NCBI GenBank assembly: GCA_027596195.1
Contig: JADGJG010000001.1
Coordinates: 62,001 to 126,000 of the forward strand
DNA: 64,000 nucleotides
Direction: 5' to 3'
Source: Podochytrium sp. JEL0797
Lineage: Eukaryota > Chytridiomycota > Chytridiomycetes > Chytridiales > Chytriomycetaceae
Of this stretch, positions 10,077 to 21,034 are shown piece after piece; the first letter of the stretch is position 1, and each line of letters begins with the position of its first letter. The notes below the pieces were generated by a model, which was not told the origin of the DNA, searched no databases, and was given only the letters and a program-made list of their open reading frames with translations. The translations under genes and the position numbers were made by a program.

Positions 10077-11457
10077 TCACTTTGAATCCACCTCAATAGC
10101 CTTCGCCACCTCCGCCTTCACATCAAAAAATTCGGCATACTTCATCAAATTGTGGTTGAACGCGAAAATACCCACCCGCAGCACGAAATGGCTGAACCCC
10201 GCACCGAGAACCGACACCTTGTAACTACTCTCGGCCAACTCGCGACTCTTTTGCGCTTTCCCCGTCGCATGCGGGACACGAATCGCAGAGTACAACGTGA
10301 GCACGCGCGGCAAATCCACCGGATCAGGAAGTTGAGTCACCAACTCCACCAACGTGACGACATCTTCAAGACCCGTTCCACATCCCAACCCCGCATTCGG
10401 AACCATTCCATGCGCAGCATCTCCAATCAACAGAACCCGTCCGTCATGGTACCTTGTCAAATCGGGCAAATCGTAAATACTAGTCGGGATAATCCGATGC
10501 GCCTTCCTCATCATCATAACCAAGTTATCCGGCGCTCCCCATCCTTGAATCAAATCCGCCAACCGCTCCGCGTGTTTCGGCAAGTCCGCGTAAGGGCGGT
10601 ACGCGTCGTCCCTCGACTCCCCCGGATCCGACTCGTTGATAACAAACACATTGATGGCGGCAGTTTGGTCCGCGACTTTGAACGTGCAAATGAGTTGCCT
10701 CTTTTCGCGGTCGATAAAGAAGGCGCAGTTCGTGTCCATATGGATGTCGTGCTCGGCGAGGTTCACGATGCCAATGTATCCAATCACGCCAGTGTATTGC
10801 GCTTTGAGTTCATCTCCAAGCACTTTGCGACGCGTCGCAGAGTGGATCCCGTCGGCTCCAATGAGGAGATCCCCCGCGGCAGAAGTTCCGTCCGCGAATT
10901 TGGCAGTGACGTCGGTTTCGGTTTGACTGACACTCACGAGCTTCTTGCCGACAAAGGTGTGCACGCCAGCCTTATAAGCAGCCTTGACGAGGATATCGTG
11001 CAACTGCGAATCGGATGCGTCAGCAGTTTGATTAAACCACCCCATGAGGGAATCTCCACCCCATATTGTACCCACATACCTTTGACCGCATGATCTGCAC
11101 AGTGCATTGCACCTCTGGATCCTCCGCGCCACAGAACGCGGCCACCTTCGCCGCCTCAAGTGATACCGCCGACGACCCGTCCATCTTGAACCACTGGATC
11201 AGCGGCGACCGCTCTGCACTCTTGAGCACTTCTGCAAGAACCCCCAGTTGCTTCAACACGCGCTGGGCACTCGCCCCGAGCGAGACACTGCCGCCCGTCT
11301 CGCCAAAGTCGATCGCCTCGATGTTTCCTCCATTTGCTTTCTTGATGGCCTCGGCAAGGTTGATCTGGTCATACAGTGTGCACTCGTGGCCCTGCTGGCG
11401 GAGTCCAAGGGCCGTTGCGGCACCAACTAGACCAGCTCCAATGATGACCACTTTCAT
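10077..11457 (-). CDS. FAD-dependent monooxygenase copy D
   Basis: Two exons, 11457-11080 and 11003-10077 (434 residues). It is the closest relative of copy C and shares the loss of intron 1. The nucleotide-binding turn (GAGLVGAATALGLRQQ), the DG motif and GDAAHGMVPNAGLG are present and the frame is open throughout. The CACGTG promoter module is not recognisable before its start, where a plain CGTGATTTGCC occurs, so its control may differ from the rest of the array. Substrate unknown. Confidence 0.9.
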
Positions 11458-12417
11458 TTGCGTGATTTGCCAAAAAATTGGATCTCCCTTAAATTTCGAC
11501 TCATCAAATACCTCATGAAGGAATATCGAGACTTTATTACGCGTATTAACTCCTCAATCGCTCTTTGTATTTGTTCACCCTTCTTCCTCCTCTCACCCCA
11601 TGCGCGATAAATTCTCCGGGAGTCGATTCCGATTTCGGAATTGGCACGAAAGATTAAGTACTCTGACGAAGCGTTGTGTAATCCAGTAAGTTTAGGTCTG
11701 CATGAGGGTGCATCTATGGCATGTTTTACATCTAACCATCCTCGTGTCGCCAAAAATTCTATGCCAAGCCATCCCAGTCCCACTATATTCGAGCCTTTTT
11801 TTAAATTTAGATAATATTATTCTCAGTCGCATAAAACAAATAGCTGCCAAACGTCGGAATAAAGTGCGAACAGATTGAGGTGTAAAAAATCAAAATCACA
11901 ATAAACAACGCTTCCCCTTTTTCCAACTCTCTCCACCCAAGCGGCCATCCTCAGCAGCGCGAAACACATACTGCAGGCATAAAATCATCGCGAGGCGTGG
12001 GAGAAGGAGAGTCTAAGCCAAAATCCAAAAATAGGCTATGCATCGACTGACTGAGTCGGCAGTGTCAAATAATGTATTGCAGTCGGACGAAGGTGTTTTC
12101 GGTTGCGAGATCCACTCGCGGACTATTTGGAGTGTGGTAGTGGGTTTGCTGCGCACGTGGGAGCAAAGTAGTGCTTGCGGCCAGCGACCCTGGAGTTGAT
12201 GGGTTGCGAGGGCTGGGATGCGCCTCGTTGTGGTGTTTTGTTCTTCCGCTTCGGCGAGGAGGGCTCGAAACGCGTCGGATTGAAGCCGTGGGCAAGGATA
12301 CCAGTAGCGGCTTCGCCGAGGCTCCAAACGCATCAACCAACACTGACAGATATGAAACGCTTATATATATTATAGTTTGGATGCAGATTTGTGGAACGAA
12401 TGGACCAAAAAACACAA
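11458..12417. other. Intergenic stretch of about 960 bases
   Basis: I find no gene here with family features or consistent codon structure. Short open frames at 11454-11783 and 12065-12421 (minus) have no recognisable domain. The second directly abuts the 3' end of the membrane protein gene and may be its 3' untranslated region. No tandem repeat stands out. Confidence 0.4.
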
Positions 12418-14398
12418 TCACACATCCCCGTCGTCCCCACTCCGCTGCCGAAACGGATGATACTCTTCCTCCCCGTCATCCTCGTCCTGCTCCTCATTTT
12501 GTACCTCAGGACTACGCCTCCCCGGTACAGAATCACGCGAATCATCACCACCCTCACAACCCCGCACATGCACGCCCTCCTCCCCACCCCCATCCTCCCT
12601 CGCAACCTCATACACCGACTCCCCGCTCCTCGCCTCCTCACTTTCCCTACCCCCACTCTCCACACCAAGACCCACAACCAGCGGATCCGCCTCACTATAC
12701 CCCGGCAACCCCCTCCCCACCCCCTCCGCCTCCCCTTCAGCCCGATAAACCGGCAACGCCTCCTCCCCCCCATCCTCACCATCACTGCCCCCCTCCTCCT
12801 CCCACCCAAACCATCGCCTCACCCACAAAATCCCAACACCCATCACATACAAAACACAAAACAACACAGTCGCCACACAAACACTCAACGCAATGACCGC
12901 ACAGAAAGCCCACAAGAAAAAAACAATCACAGACGGCCCGACTCCCGGTCTCAACCGCGGTGAGAGTGCAAATTCAACAGTGTGGGCGTCTAATGTGCCT
13001 GAATCCGAACCCTCCATGGATCCATGGTTTCCACGGGCTGGACCGCCGGGAAGAGGTGTATCCGGAGATTCGAGGAGGAGAAAGAGTTGGGAAATGTATT
13101 GTGGGGATGGAGTTGGGATTTGGCATTGTGCTGAGGGAGGTACGATGATGGGTGTGTTGGTTTCGGTGGTGAGGTTTTGTGATGGGGTGGGGGTGTAGGG
13201 GAACAAGGAGGTGAATGCGGTGTATAAATTGTTGAGGAGGGATGGGGATGGTGGTGCGGCGAAGGATCCGGGCGGTTTGAGCATCATTGCGCAGGATACG
13301 ACGGGTTGTGGGGTCGATGGATTTGTTCCCGACGCGTCGTATCGCATAGGTGAGATATCGTACGACACGTTTCCGAGGGCTTCGAAGCCGGGCCAGAAGT
13401 AAGTTGGCGCCGAAAAGAGAAAGTAGTACACGTCCGTTGGGTGGTTTGAGAACGTGTAAGTGCCTTGTTGGGTCGAGTATTCCGTGTGTATTTGAAAGTT
13501 GAGGGGTGGGTATGCGTCTTGTCGCCTGTTGTTGATTTGGGGTTTAGATTTGGTTGCGTTTTCGAAAGCCATCCTAGCGGAGATTCAACGCCATCGCGTT
13601 ACGGTATCAACAGCACATTCGAATCAGTCACTCATCCAATCAATTGTGGTGGCATGACGGGCGGTATGACGTGAATCGCACGACACAACGCACTTCCAAA
13701 ACAAACACGCACCATAAATCAAAAGCAGTTTTGGACCGAAGAACCAAGAAATCGGGCCTCCCACCGACATGCTCATCAAACCGCCAGTTCACGGTAACAT
13801 TCGAACCCTCGACCAACTCCCACCGAAACGCCGAAAATGCAAATTCCCTGCCATGATTCGACAGCCTCAATTGATCGATATTCCGATGAATGGATTCGTT
13901 GGCAGGAACCACGGCGGGTGGAGAGTTGTAAAAGACGTGGACATTTGCGGTTTCAAACAAGGGGGTATTCGCGTGGGTTGGTTCGTGGAGGTCGAGAAAG
14001 GCGGCCGACACAGCCACAAAGTCAAAGTCTTTTGTGGCGATGCGAACGAGATGCGACTGAAGCCCGGCCACGGCGATTTCTCTTTAAGAAAGAAGGCGTT
14101 AGAAACAAAGAAAAGAAGGCGTAGAAAACAAAGACAAAAAACAAACAACTCACACGCCCCCGTCGAACGACACGACCGGCCACAGCAGCAGCGCCACGGC
14201 GCACACCGCCAACAGAATCACCACAACTGGCACAAGCGCATACACGTCGTCCCATTCGTCGTCGTCAAAGTGCCGCCGAGAAGTCAAAGACTCGCCAAGG
14301 TCAACTGAGGGAAGCAGGCGGTGCCGCTCACTGGGCGGTGGGGACAGTGAGGTGGAGGAGGGAGAGGTGCGTCGCAGGGACGAGGCGATGTCAGTCAT
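12418..14398 (-). CDS. Two-span membrane protein with large lumenal/extracellular domain (paralogue 1)
   Basis: Three exons: 14398 to about 14154, about 14081-13713 and 13574-12418, roughly 590 residues. A cytosolic N-terminus is followed by a membrane segment (YALVPVVVILLAVCAVALLL, near residues 52-72), then a ~300-residue domain with FYNSPP, FAFSAFRWELVEGS and DVYYFLFSAPTYFWPG, and a second span (VIVFFLWAFCAVIALSVCVA). A long acidic, Gly/Glu-rich tail ends in a polar stretch. The layout, with two spans around a beta-rich domain, recalls APD1-4-type proteins, but I see no RING finger, so ubiquitin ligase function is not supported. A paralogue lies at 21035-22620 with the same splice site inside DLW. 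Function unknown. Confidence 0.75.
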
Positions 14399-14439
14399 TT
14401 GGATGCAAAAATTGAGTTTGCTTGGAAAGCAACTCATCA

Positions 14440-14512
14440 CCAACCGCACTCGCAACTGCTGCCCCACTATCCCACACCTCCTTATACTTGATCAAATTGT
14501 GGTTAAACGCGT
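14440..14512 (-). pseudogene. Fragment of an FMO 3' end
   Basis: Nearly identical to the 3' end of FMO G (17896-17985): the minus strand reads FNHNLIKYKEVWDSGAAVAS and runs out on both sides. It is a stranded tail of a lost array member, lying 40 bases upstream of the two-span membrane protein start. Confidence 0.85.
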
Positions 14513-14649
14513 GTAGCGCCGATAAACTCCGCTTCAGAAATAATCACTATCTCTAATTCTCAATCTCTAAAGGAATAGGTAATGCGCTCTTATAAAATTT
14601 ACCCTTTTTACTCTAAAGTAGTCAATTACTCGGTCATATTTGAGCAAAG

Positions 14650-14800
14650 CTCAATCCAAAACTTTGACACCATACTGCTGTCCGTACCATCCCCAGAATT
14701 CTATATATGAGTCCGAGTACAGCGTTACTGGTACCCCGACACAGGGGATAAATTCTGGGCATTGGAGTTCAAGCGGGACTTGGCTGTGGGTGTGTCGGCG
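14650..14800 (-). repeat. Diverged direct repeat, copy 1 (protein-like on minus strand)
   Basis: Matches 15529-15681 over ~150 bases. The minus strand reads QVPLELQCPEFIPCVGVPVT followed by LYSDSYIEFWGWYGQQYG and a stop after VKVLD. The aromatic-rich wording and the pattern of differences suggest a last exon of an unrecognised gene. No upstream exon was found. Confidence 0.5.
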
Positions 14801-15528
14801 AGTGTGTCTTCTGAAGTTGAGGGGGAGGCCGCGGCTTCTCGTAGCATTTTTGACTGGATATTCCAGTTAGCAGAAAGTATTGAATTAGTGGGTCGCGACG
14901 ACACAAGCAATCAGAAAACAAATACACACCTCTACGAAAACGCTGTTCAAAATTCTGGGCTTGTTGGGCAAGAAATTGGATGTGGTGGTGGGATTGCGGG
15001 TTTGGCGACGGCTACGATTCCATAATAATGGAACGAACGAGGTCAGTGCTCATCCCGTCCAAAAAAGCGCGCTTCCCCTCACTCGACTTGGGGCCGGTAT
15101 TTCTGCTTCCAGTCGAGGCGGGGGAATGCGTAGCGATGCCATAATGGGTCATGCGTTGTTGACCCGTTGCTTTATACATGGTCGGAAAAAGTTCAAAGAA
15201 TCAACGAGAACTCTCACCTTGTTCTGGTGGACCTGCTTGGTGGAGTTAGGGGAGTGTTCATTTCGGCCTTGGTTGGTGGAAAGAGGAGTCATTTTTAGAT
15301 TCGAGAGCTAGAAAGATGCTTTGAAGGGGCAACTTTTACTTTCACCTTGTTGTAAGCTCTTCTTTCGATATTGATATTAAAGGAACGGAAAGGAAAGGGG
15401 TGGAGAAAAATTACGCGAATATTAGCGCGGATTAATGCGATTATTTTCAGAAGAATATAATTATTTTTAATTTTGGAATAAGACAGAGAAACAGACAGAA
15501 AAAACAAAAATCAGAAACAAATCAAACC

Positions 15529-15681
15529 GTCCAACCCAAAACCACAAACCATACTACCATCCGTACCCCAATACCACCAACCCACATAGGGGTCCAAGTA
15601 CAGTGTGACTGGTACCCAGACCCAGGGGATAAATTCTGGGGGCATTGGGGTTCAATCGGGACTTGGCTGTGGGTGTGTTGG
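15529..15681 (-). repeat. Diverged direct repeat, copy 2
   Basis: Second copy of the 14650-14800 repeat. A 2-base insertion in a G run shifts the frame just after QVPIEPQCP; beyond it the conserved frame reads EFIPWVWVPVTLYLDPYVGW. It is therefore probably non-functional as it stands. Confidence 0.5.
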
Positions 15682-16114
15682 TTCCGTCCGAGGATGTCGG
15701 GGACGGAATTGAGGTCAGTGTTTCGGGTCCCTGGAGCCATTAAATAGTCACGAATGTGAGTCGTTCGCTATGACGCGTGCGCTCAACAAACAAACAATAA
15801 ACACTTTCTTCAAGACGTCATTCAATGATTGGGGCGCAATTGTGATAGTGGAAGTTTTGGTTCTTGGAATGGTAGGTGTAGTGCTGGTAGCAACTTTCAT
15901 GGGAGTGCAGCAGCCAAGCGTCTGTTGAGGATTCGATGTGGAGGGTCGGGAATAAAGGATTAGTATTCAGTCAGGCGAGTCGAAAGTCACTCTCACGTTG
16001 TTCTGGAGAAGCGATTCGGAGGTGCTTGAGTTCATTGTGCTGGCAATCTTTTATTTCTAGAACCGACAAGTGGGAGAAGCGTCTGAGAATACGGGCGATA
16101 GGGGGAAATTCCCG

Positions 16115-16187
16115 AAATGAGCATTTACAAAAAATTGGGGAAAACAATGTATTGGCAATCTATTCTTTATTTGTTTACGCGGGCCCA
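16115..16187 (-). repeat. Duplicated FMO 3' flank (copy at gene E)
   Basis: GAGCATTTACAAAAAATTGGGG and TATTGGCAATCTATTC match the flank downstream of FMO B and FMO K. Together the three copies mark a duplication unit larger than the coding region. Confidence 0.7.
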
Positions 16188-17612
16188 TCAAACGCGTTGC
16201 GAAAGGACCTTGGCAACTTCCCCGGGGCAATCAAAGATTTCCGAATGCTTGATCCACTTGCGGTTCAACGCCGTAATGGCGAGGCGCAACAGAAAGTGGC
16301 TGAACCCATTCCCGAGAAAAGTCGAGTTGTAATATTGGTCCGCCATCTCGCGGCTGCGTTTCGCGTTCGCAGTTGCATGAGGAACACGGAGCTGCGAATA
16401 CAACGTGAGAACCGTTGGCAAGTCTGAAGGGTTCGGGAGCTGCTTGAAGAGTTCCAACAGCGTTCCCACGTCCTCCAGCCCAGTGCTAAGTCCAAGACCC
16501 GCGTTCGGAACCATTCCGTGAGCAGAATCCCCGACGAGAACGACGCGTCCCTTGTGGTATGTCTCCAAATCGGGTAGATCGTAGATGCTTGCCGGAATAA
16601 TGCGGTGGGACTTGCGCATCATCATGACCAAGTTTGGGGGAACTCCCCACTCTTCAATGATGTTAGATAAACGCTCCGCGTGCTTTGGAAGATCGGAGTA
16701 TGGACGGTACGCGTCTTCCTTGGAGGCTTCTGGGTCTGGTGCTTCGAAGGTTCCAAGTTGAATAGCCGCAAGCGAGTCCGAGACCTTGAAAGTGGCGACA
16801 AACTGTTTCTTGGTTCGGTCAATGTAAAACGCGCAGCTCTCATTCAACTTGATGTTGTGTTCAGCAAGGTTCACGAGAGCAATGTGGCCAACACCTCCAG
16901 TAAACACGGCCGTGGCCTTAAGGTCTTGCCCAAACACTGCGCGGCGGGTGGCAGAATGGATTCCGTCAGCACCAATGAGCAAGTCTCCAGTGGCGGTGGT
17001 TCCATCGGTGAACTTGGCAGTCACGTTGGATTCTGTTTCGATCACGTCGACGATCTTCTTGCCGACAAAGGTTTTGGCACCCGCCTTGAAAGCAGCTCGA
17101 ACCAAAATGTCGTGAAGCTACAAAGGAGATTGAGAATCTGAGTCCAAACTATGAAATCCAACATCAACCCACTTTTGAACGAAGAATCTGGGCACCGCAT
17201 TGCAGCTGAGGATCCATTTCATTCGAGTTAATGCTCACGCTGATTGAATCCAACACAATCGGCGAGGTCCCGTCAATTTTGAACCAATGAACAAACGGAA
17301 TCGGTAACGAATGCTCCAACACATCGTCAAGAACGCCCAGAGTCTTGAGAACGCGAAGAGCACTGGGTCCAAGGCCGATAGTACCTGATAAAGAATCAAC
17401 AATCGGAACATGACGTCGAGAGCGGACTGCAGTTCAATATGCTCACCTCCCGTTTGGCCAAAATCAATTGGCTCGACAACTCCCCCGTTAGCCTTCTTGA
17501 TCGCGTCGGCCAAGTTGACTTGATCGTACATTGTGCATTCGATACCAGCCTGGCAGAGGGCGAGAGCAGTGGCAGCACCAACGAGACCGGATCCTGCAAT
17601 AACGACTTTCAT
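16188..17612 (-). CDS. FAD-dependent monooxygenase copy E
   Basis: Three exons, 17612-17447, 17384-17173 and 17117-16188 (435 residues), with the same splice positions as copy B. It has a two-codon insertion (LKATAVFTGG against LKSVFTGN in copy B). The GxGxxG turn is GSGLVG; the DG and GD motifs are intact. It and copies B and K share C-termini (KVLSQRV/KVISQRV) and 3' flank. A CACGTG lies 32 bases before the ATG, followed by a plus-strand broken first exon of another FMO at 17694. Confidence 0.9.
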
Positions 17613-17644
17613 TTTTTAGATCTGTTTGAATCTTGGCAGAATCG

Positions 17645-17650
17645 CACGTG
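17645..17650 (-). promoter_or_regulatory. CACGTG element upstream of FMO E
   Basis: GCACGTGACACTACCAATTCAA begins 32 bases before the copy E start, with CCAAT intact. It lies between the divergent intact gene E and the plus-strand remnant at 17694. Confidence 0.6.
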
Positions 17651-17693
17651 ACACTACCAATTCAATTTTTCCCAATTTGCAAGATTCAATCCG

Positions 17694-17830
17694 ATGAAAG
17701 TCGTCATCGCAGGTAGTGCTCTTATGGGTACAAGAACGGATCTTCTACTTCGTTGATTGGGCATTGAAGGCACACTATATGATCAAATTAATCTTGGGGA
17801 GATGATCAAAAGAGTCAGCGAACGGAGGAC
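17694..17830 (+). pseudogene. Broken FMO first exon, plus strand
   Basis: Starts ATG AAA GTC GTC ATC GCA (MKVVIAGSALMGTRTDLLLR), then an in-frame TGA, then LGIEGTLYDQINLGEMIKR, which aligns with LGIECTLYDQINLAEAIKR of intact copies. The glycine turn is altered (GSALMG), a stop interrupts it, and no exon 2 or 3 follows. It is divergent from copy E. Confidence 0.85.
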
Positions 17831-17885
17831 AGGACTGTCAAATTTTGATACTTCCGATGTCAACCATTTTGTTTCTCTATTCTAC

Positions 17886-19382
17886 TTAAATATTAGAACC
17901 AATCGCACTCGCAACTGCCACCTCACTATCCCACACCTCCTTATACTTGATTAAATTGTGGTTAAACGCGAATATCCCAGCCCGCAGCACAAAATGACTG
18001 AACCCTACACCCAGCGCAGAAACATCATAATACTGGCTCGCCATTGCACGGCTGCGCTTGGAAGCTCCCGTCGCATGAGGAACGCGCAATTTCGAGTACA
18101 TCTCAAGGATTTCAGACACTTTGGTATCCGGTGGAAGCTGCTTGAACAACTCCTTGAGCGTGCCAACATCTTCCAGGCCGGTTGAGAGACCCAACCCTGC
18201 ATTCGGAACCATCCCATGCGCTGCATCCCCAACCTGCAAATCAAAATGTAAATACCAAACGCGTGCAAAGAAAGATCAACAAAAAGAATCACCCACCAGC
18301 ACCACACGTCCCTTATGATACGTCTCCAAATCAGGCAAATCGTAAATACTCGCTGGAGAAATACGATGCGCCTTTTTCATCATCTTGACAACATGTGGCG
18401 GAACTCCCCACTCGTGAATCAAGTCCGCCAACCGCTCGGAATGCTTCGGAAGATCCGCATACGGGCGATACGCGTCATCCTGAGACTCTTCCGGGTCGGG
18501 GTCATTGAATGTCGAAACTTGCACTGCACCGACTTGCTCCGAAATCTTGAACGCCCAGACCATTCGCTTGTTTTCACGATCAATGTAAAAGACGAGGTTT
18601 TCGTCCATCTTGATGCCGTGTGCTGCAATGTCGACTACTCCAATGTGGCCAATAACGCCTGTGAACTCAGCCTTGAGGTCGGATCCAAGCGCTTGACGAC
18701 GAGTCGTAGAGTGGATTCCATCGGCTCCAATGAGGAGATCGCCCGTGGCACTGGTTCCGTCCGAGAATTTGGCAGTGACGCCCGTTTCTGTCTCGACGAC
18801 CTCAACAAGCTTCTTGCCAACAAACGTTCTGGCTCCGGCCTTGTAGGAAGCCTTGACGAGAATGTCATGCAGCTGGAACAATAACAAAAGAATCTCAGGG
18901 TTTTTCCCGCCCATCCGCAGTCCGCACCCAAGAAAACAAGGCCAAACCTTGGATCGCAGAATCTGAAGCGGACATTGAAACGCTGGATTCAATTCACCCG
19001 AATACTTGATCACGTTGGGAGAGTCCAAACGGATGGGATTCGAGCCGTTGATTTTGGTCCACGTTGTGTTTGGCGCACGAGTTGAAACCGCCGCGACTTC
19101 ATCAAGCACTCCGAGAGAACTCAACACCCTCTGGGCACTCGATCCAAGAAGAACCGCACCTGTAAACCCGATTGTGATTAAATGAGGCTTATGGCTGATT
19201 TAAGAGTGACAACAACCTCCAGTTTCGCCAAAATCGATCGCCTCGACAATCCCGCCATTCGCCCGCTTGATGGCGTCGGCGAGGTTGACTTGATCGTAAA
19301 TGGCGCATTCGATGTCTACTTGGCGAAGAGCGAGAGCAGTGGCAGCACCAACGAGACCAGCCCCTGCGATAATGACTTTCAT
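17886..19382 (-). CDS. FAD-dependent monooxygenase copy G
   Basis: Four exons: 19382-19217, 19159-18948, 18872-18297 and 18233-17886 (434 residues). The extra intron (18296-18234) falls exactly between GRVVLV and GDAAHGMV, inside the FAD-contacting GD motif, and is phase 0. No other copy in the window has it. Otherwise the landmarks are standard: GAGLVG, LLIGADGIHSTTR, AFNHNLIKYKEVWDSE at the C-terminus. Intron 1 uses a GTTGTT donor, weaker than the usual GTGAG. A C-terminal scrap of a close relative is at 14440-14512. Confidence 0.88.
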
Positions 19383-19408
19383 TTTGGGAAATGTTTTAAT
19401 CTTACCGA

Positions 19409-19414
19409 CACGTG
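19409..19414 (-). promoter_or_regulatory. CACGTG element upstream of FMO G
   Basis: ACACGTGACGCCACCACTTCAA lies 26 bases before the copy G start. The CCAAT half has one substitution (CCACT). Confidence 0.55.
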
Positions 19415-19462
19415 ACGCCACCACTTCAAATTGACACCAGTTTCACCGTTTTAAACTGCTAT

Positions 19463-20900
19463 TTATTGTTCTATTTCCTTGGAAATCGCATTGGCCACTT
19501 CGGTACCGCAATCAATAACTTGGCCATATTTGATCCAATTGTTGTTGAACAAAAACACGCCAAAGCGCAACAGGAAATGGCTGACTCCAACTCCAAGTGC
19601 GGACACACTGTAATACTGAACCGCCATATCGCGACTGCGTTTTGCACCTGCCGTCGCCCGAGGAACACGCAGCTGTGAATATAACGCGAGAACGGTCGGC
19701 AGGTCGGACGGGTTCGGAAGCTGCTTGAACAACTCCACCAACGTGCCAACATCCTCAAGCCCTACTGCGAGTCCAATTCCAGCATTGGGAAGCATTCCAT
19801 GAGCAGAGTCGCCCGCAAGAAGAACGCGTCCGTGGTGGTATGTCGTCAAATCGGGCAGATCGTAAATGCTTGCCGGAATGATACGGTGAGCCTTGCGCAT
19901 CATCATAACGAGGTTATCTGGAACCCCCCACCCCTCGATTAAATCCGCCAACCGTTCGGAATGCTTGGGCAAGTCAGGATAAGGGCGGTACTCGTCGTCC
20001 TGGACTTCTTCTGGATCCGGGTCGTTGAACGTGGAAACGCGAACGACAGCGACTTGCTCGGAAAACTTGAACGTGCTGACCATGCGCTTCTTTTCTCTGT
20101 CAATGTAGAACGCGCAAAACTCGTTGAGCTCAATCTTGTGCTCGCTAATGTTGACGATGCCGATGTATCCGACCTGGCCAGTGAACTTGGCCTTGAGATC
20201 CTTGCCAAAAACGCTGCGACGCGTGGCGGAGTGGATTCCATCAGCTCCGATAACGAGATCTCCAGTGGCAGTTGTTCCGTCAGCAAAAGTCACAGTGACG
20301 TTCGAGTTCGCCTCCGTCACGCTCACAAGCTTCTTGCCACTAAAAGTCCTCGCACCAGCTTTGTACGAAGCTTTCACCAGAATATCATGCAACTGTAACG
20401 AAAAGAGAACTGTTGGTTTCAAATTTGGATGCGAATCCGAGATTTCACGAGTTCTGACCTTGGCGCGAAGGATTTGGACGGGACATTGAACCGCAGGGTC
20501 CGTCTCACCAGCGTGCATTGTAACCGCTACAGAATCCAGACGAATTGGACATGATCCATCAATTTTGAACCAATGCGTGTAAGGCGCCTTCAGTGAGTTT
20601 GCCATGACCTCCTCGAGAACGCCCAGCGATTTGAGCACCTGAAGAGCAGACGAGCCAAGAAGTACAGACCCTGTGAAACAGAGAAAAACATTGAATACCT
20701 AACGGAAGCGGGAACCCAATTCAATTTGTCTCACCTCCCGATTCGCCAAAATCAATCGCTTCGATTGTCCCGCCCTTGGCCTTCTTGATCGCGTCCGCAA
20801 AGTTGACTTGATCGTACATGGTGCATTCGATCCCAATCTGGCAGAGGGCGAGAGCAGTGGCAGCACCAACGAGACCGGCTCCTGCGATAATGACTTTCAT
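19463..20900 (-). CDS. FAD-dependent monooxygenase copy H
   Basis: Three exons, 20900-20735, 20670-20459 and 20392-19463 (435 residues), phases consistent with copies B and E. Motifs: GAGLVG, LVIGADGIHSATRR, GRVLLAGDSAHGMLPNAGIG (GD present; the following residues are ML and AVG instead of MV and STG). The C-terminus is extended slightly with AISKEIEQ. Lies next to the second two-span membrane protein, mirroring the position of copy D in the first block. Confidence 0.9.
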
Positions 20901-20924
20901 TTTTTGGAGAAATTGCCTGAGATG

Positions 20925-20930
20925 CACGTG
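20925..20930 (-). promoter_or_regulatory. CACGTG element upstream of FMO H
   Basis: GCACGTGACGCCCAGTCAATTT starts 24 bases before the copy H ATG. The CACGTGACGCC half is exact; the CCAAT half is shifted to GTCAAT. Confidence 0.55.
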
Positions 20931-21034
20931 ACGCCCAGTCAATTTAGGTCCCCATTTGGAGGAACGCGCTTTTATATCGAACAGCAGGCCTGATCAGACA
21001 CACAACAAATCAATTCAAATCAAGAGTGCATAAT

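Larger units (their letters stand above)
14513..16114. other. Gene-poor stretch of about 1.6 kb
   Basis: No intact gene is visible. It contains two diverged copies of a probably once-coding repeat (14650-14800 and 15529-15681) and A/T-rich filler. Frames such as 14961-15311 and 15936-16427 (plus) have no family signature. This is the junction between the two FMO/two-span-protein blocks. Confidence 0.45.

Noticed and set aside
12171..12896. Pro/His/Thr-rich plus-strand frame of 241 residues
   Set aside because: Composition comes from the complement of the Gly/Glu-rich tail of the membrane protein; there are no domain features.
6611..20900. FMO array as a secondary-metabolite cluster
   Set aside because: No polyketide synthase, peptide synthetase, terpene synthase, P450 or dedicated transporter is visible; the array is a family expansion rather than a mixed pathway cluster.
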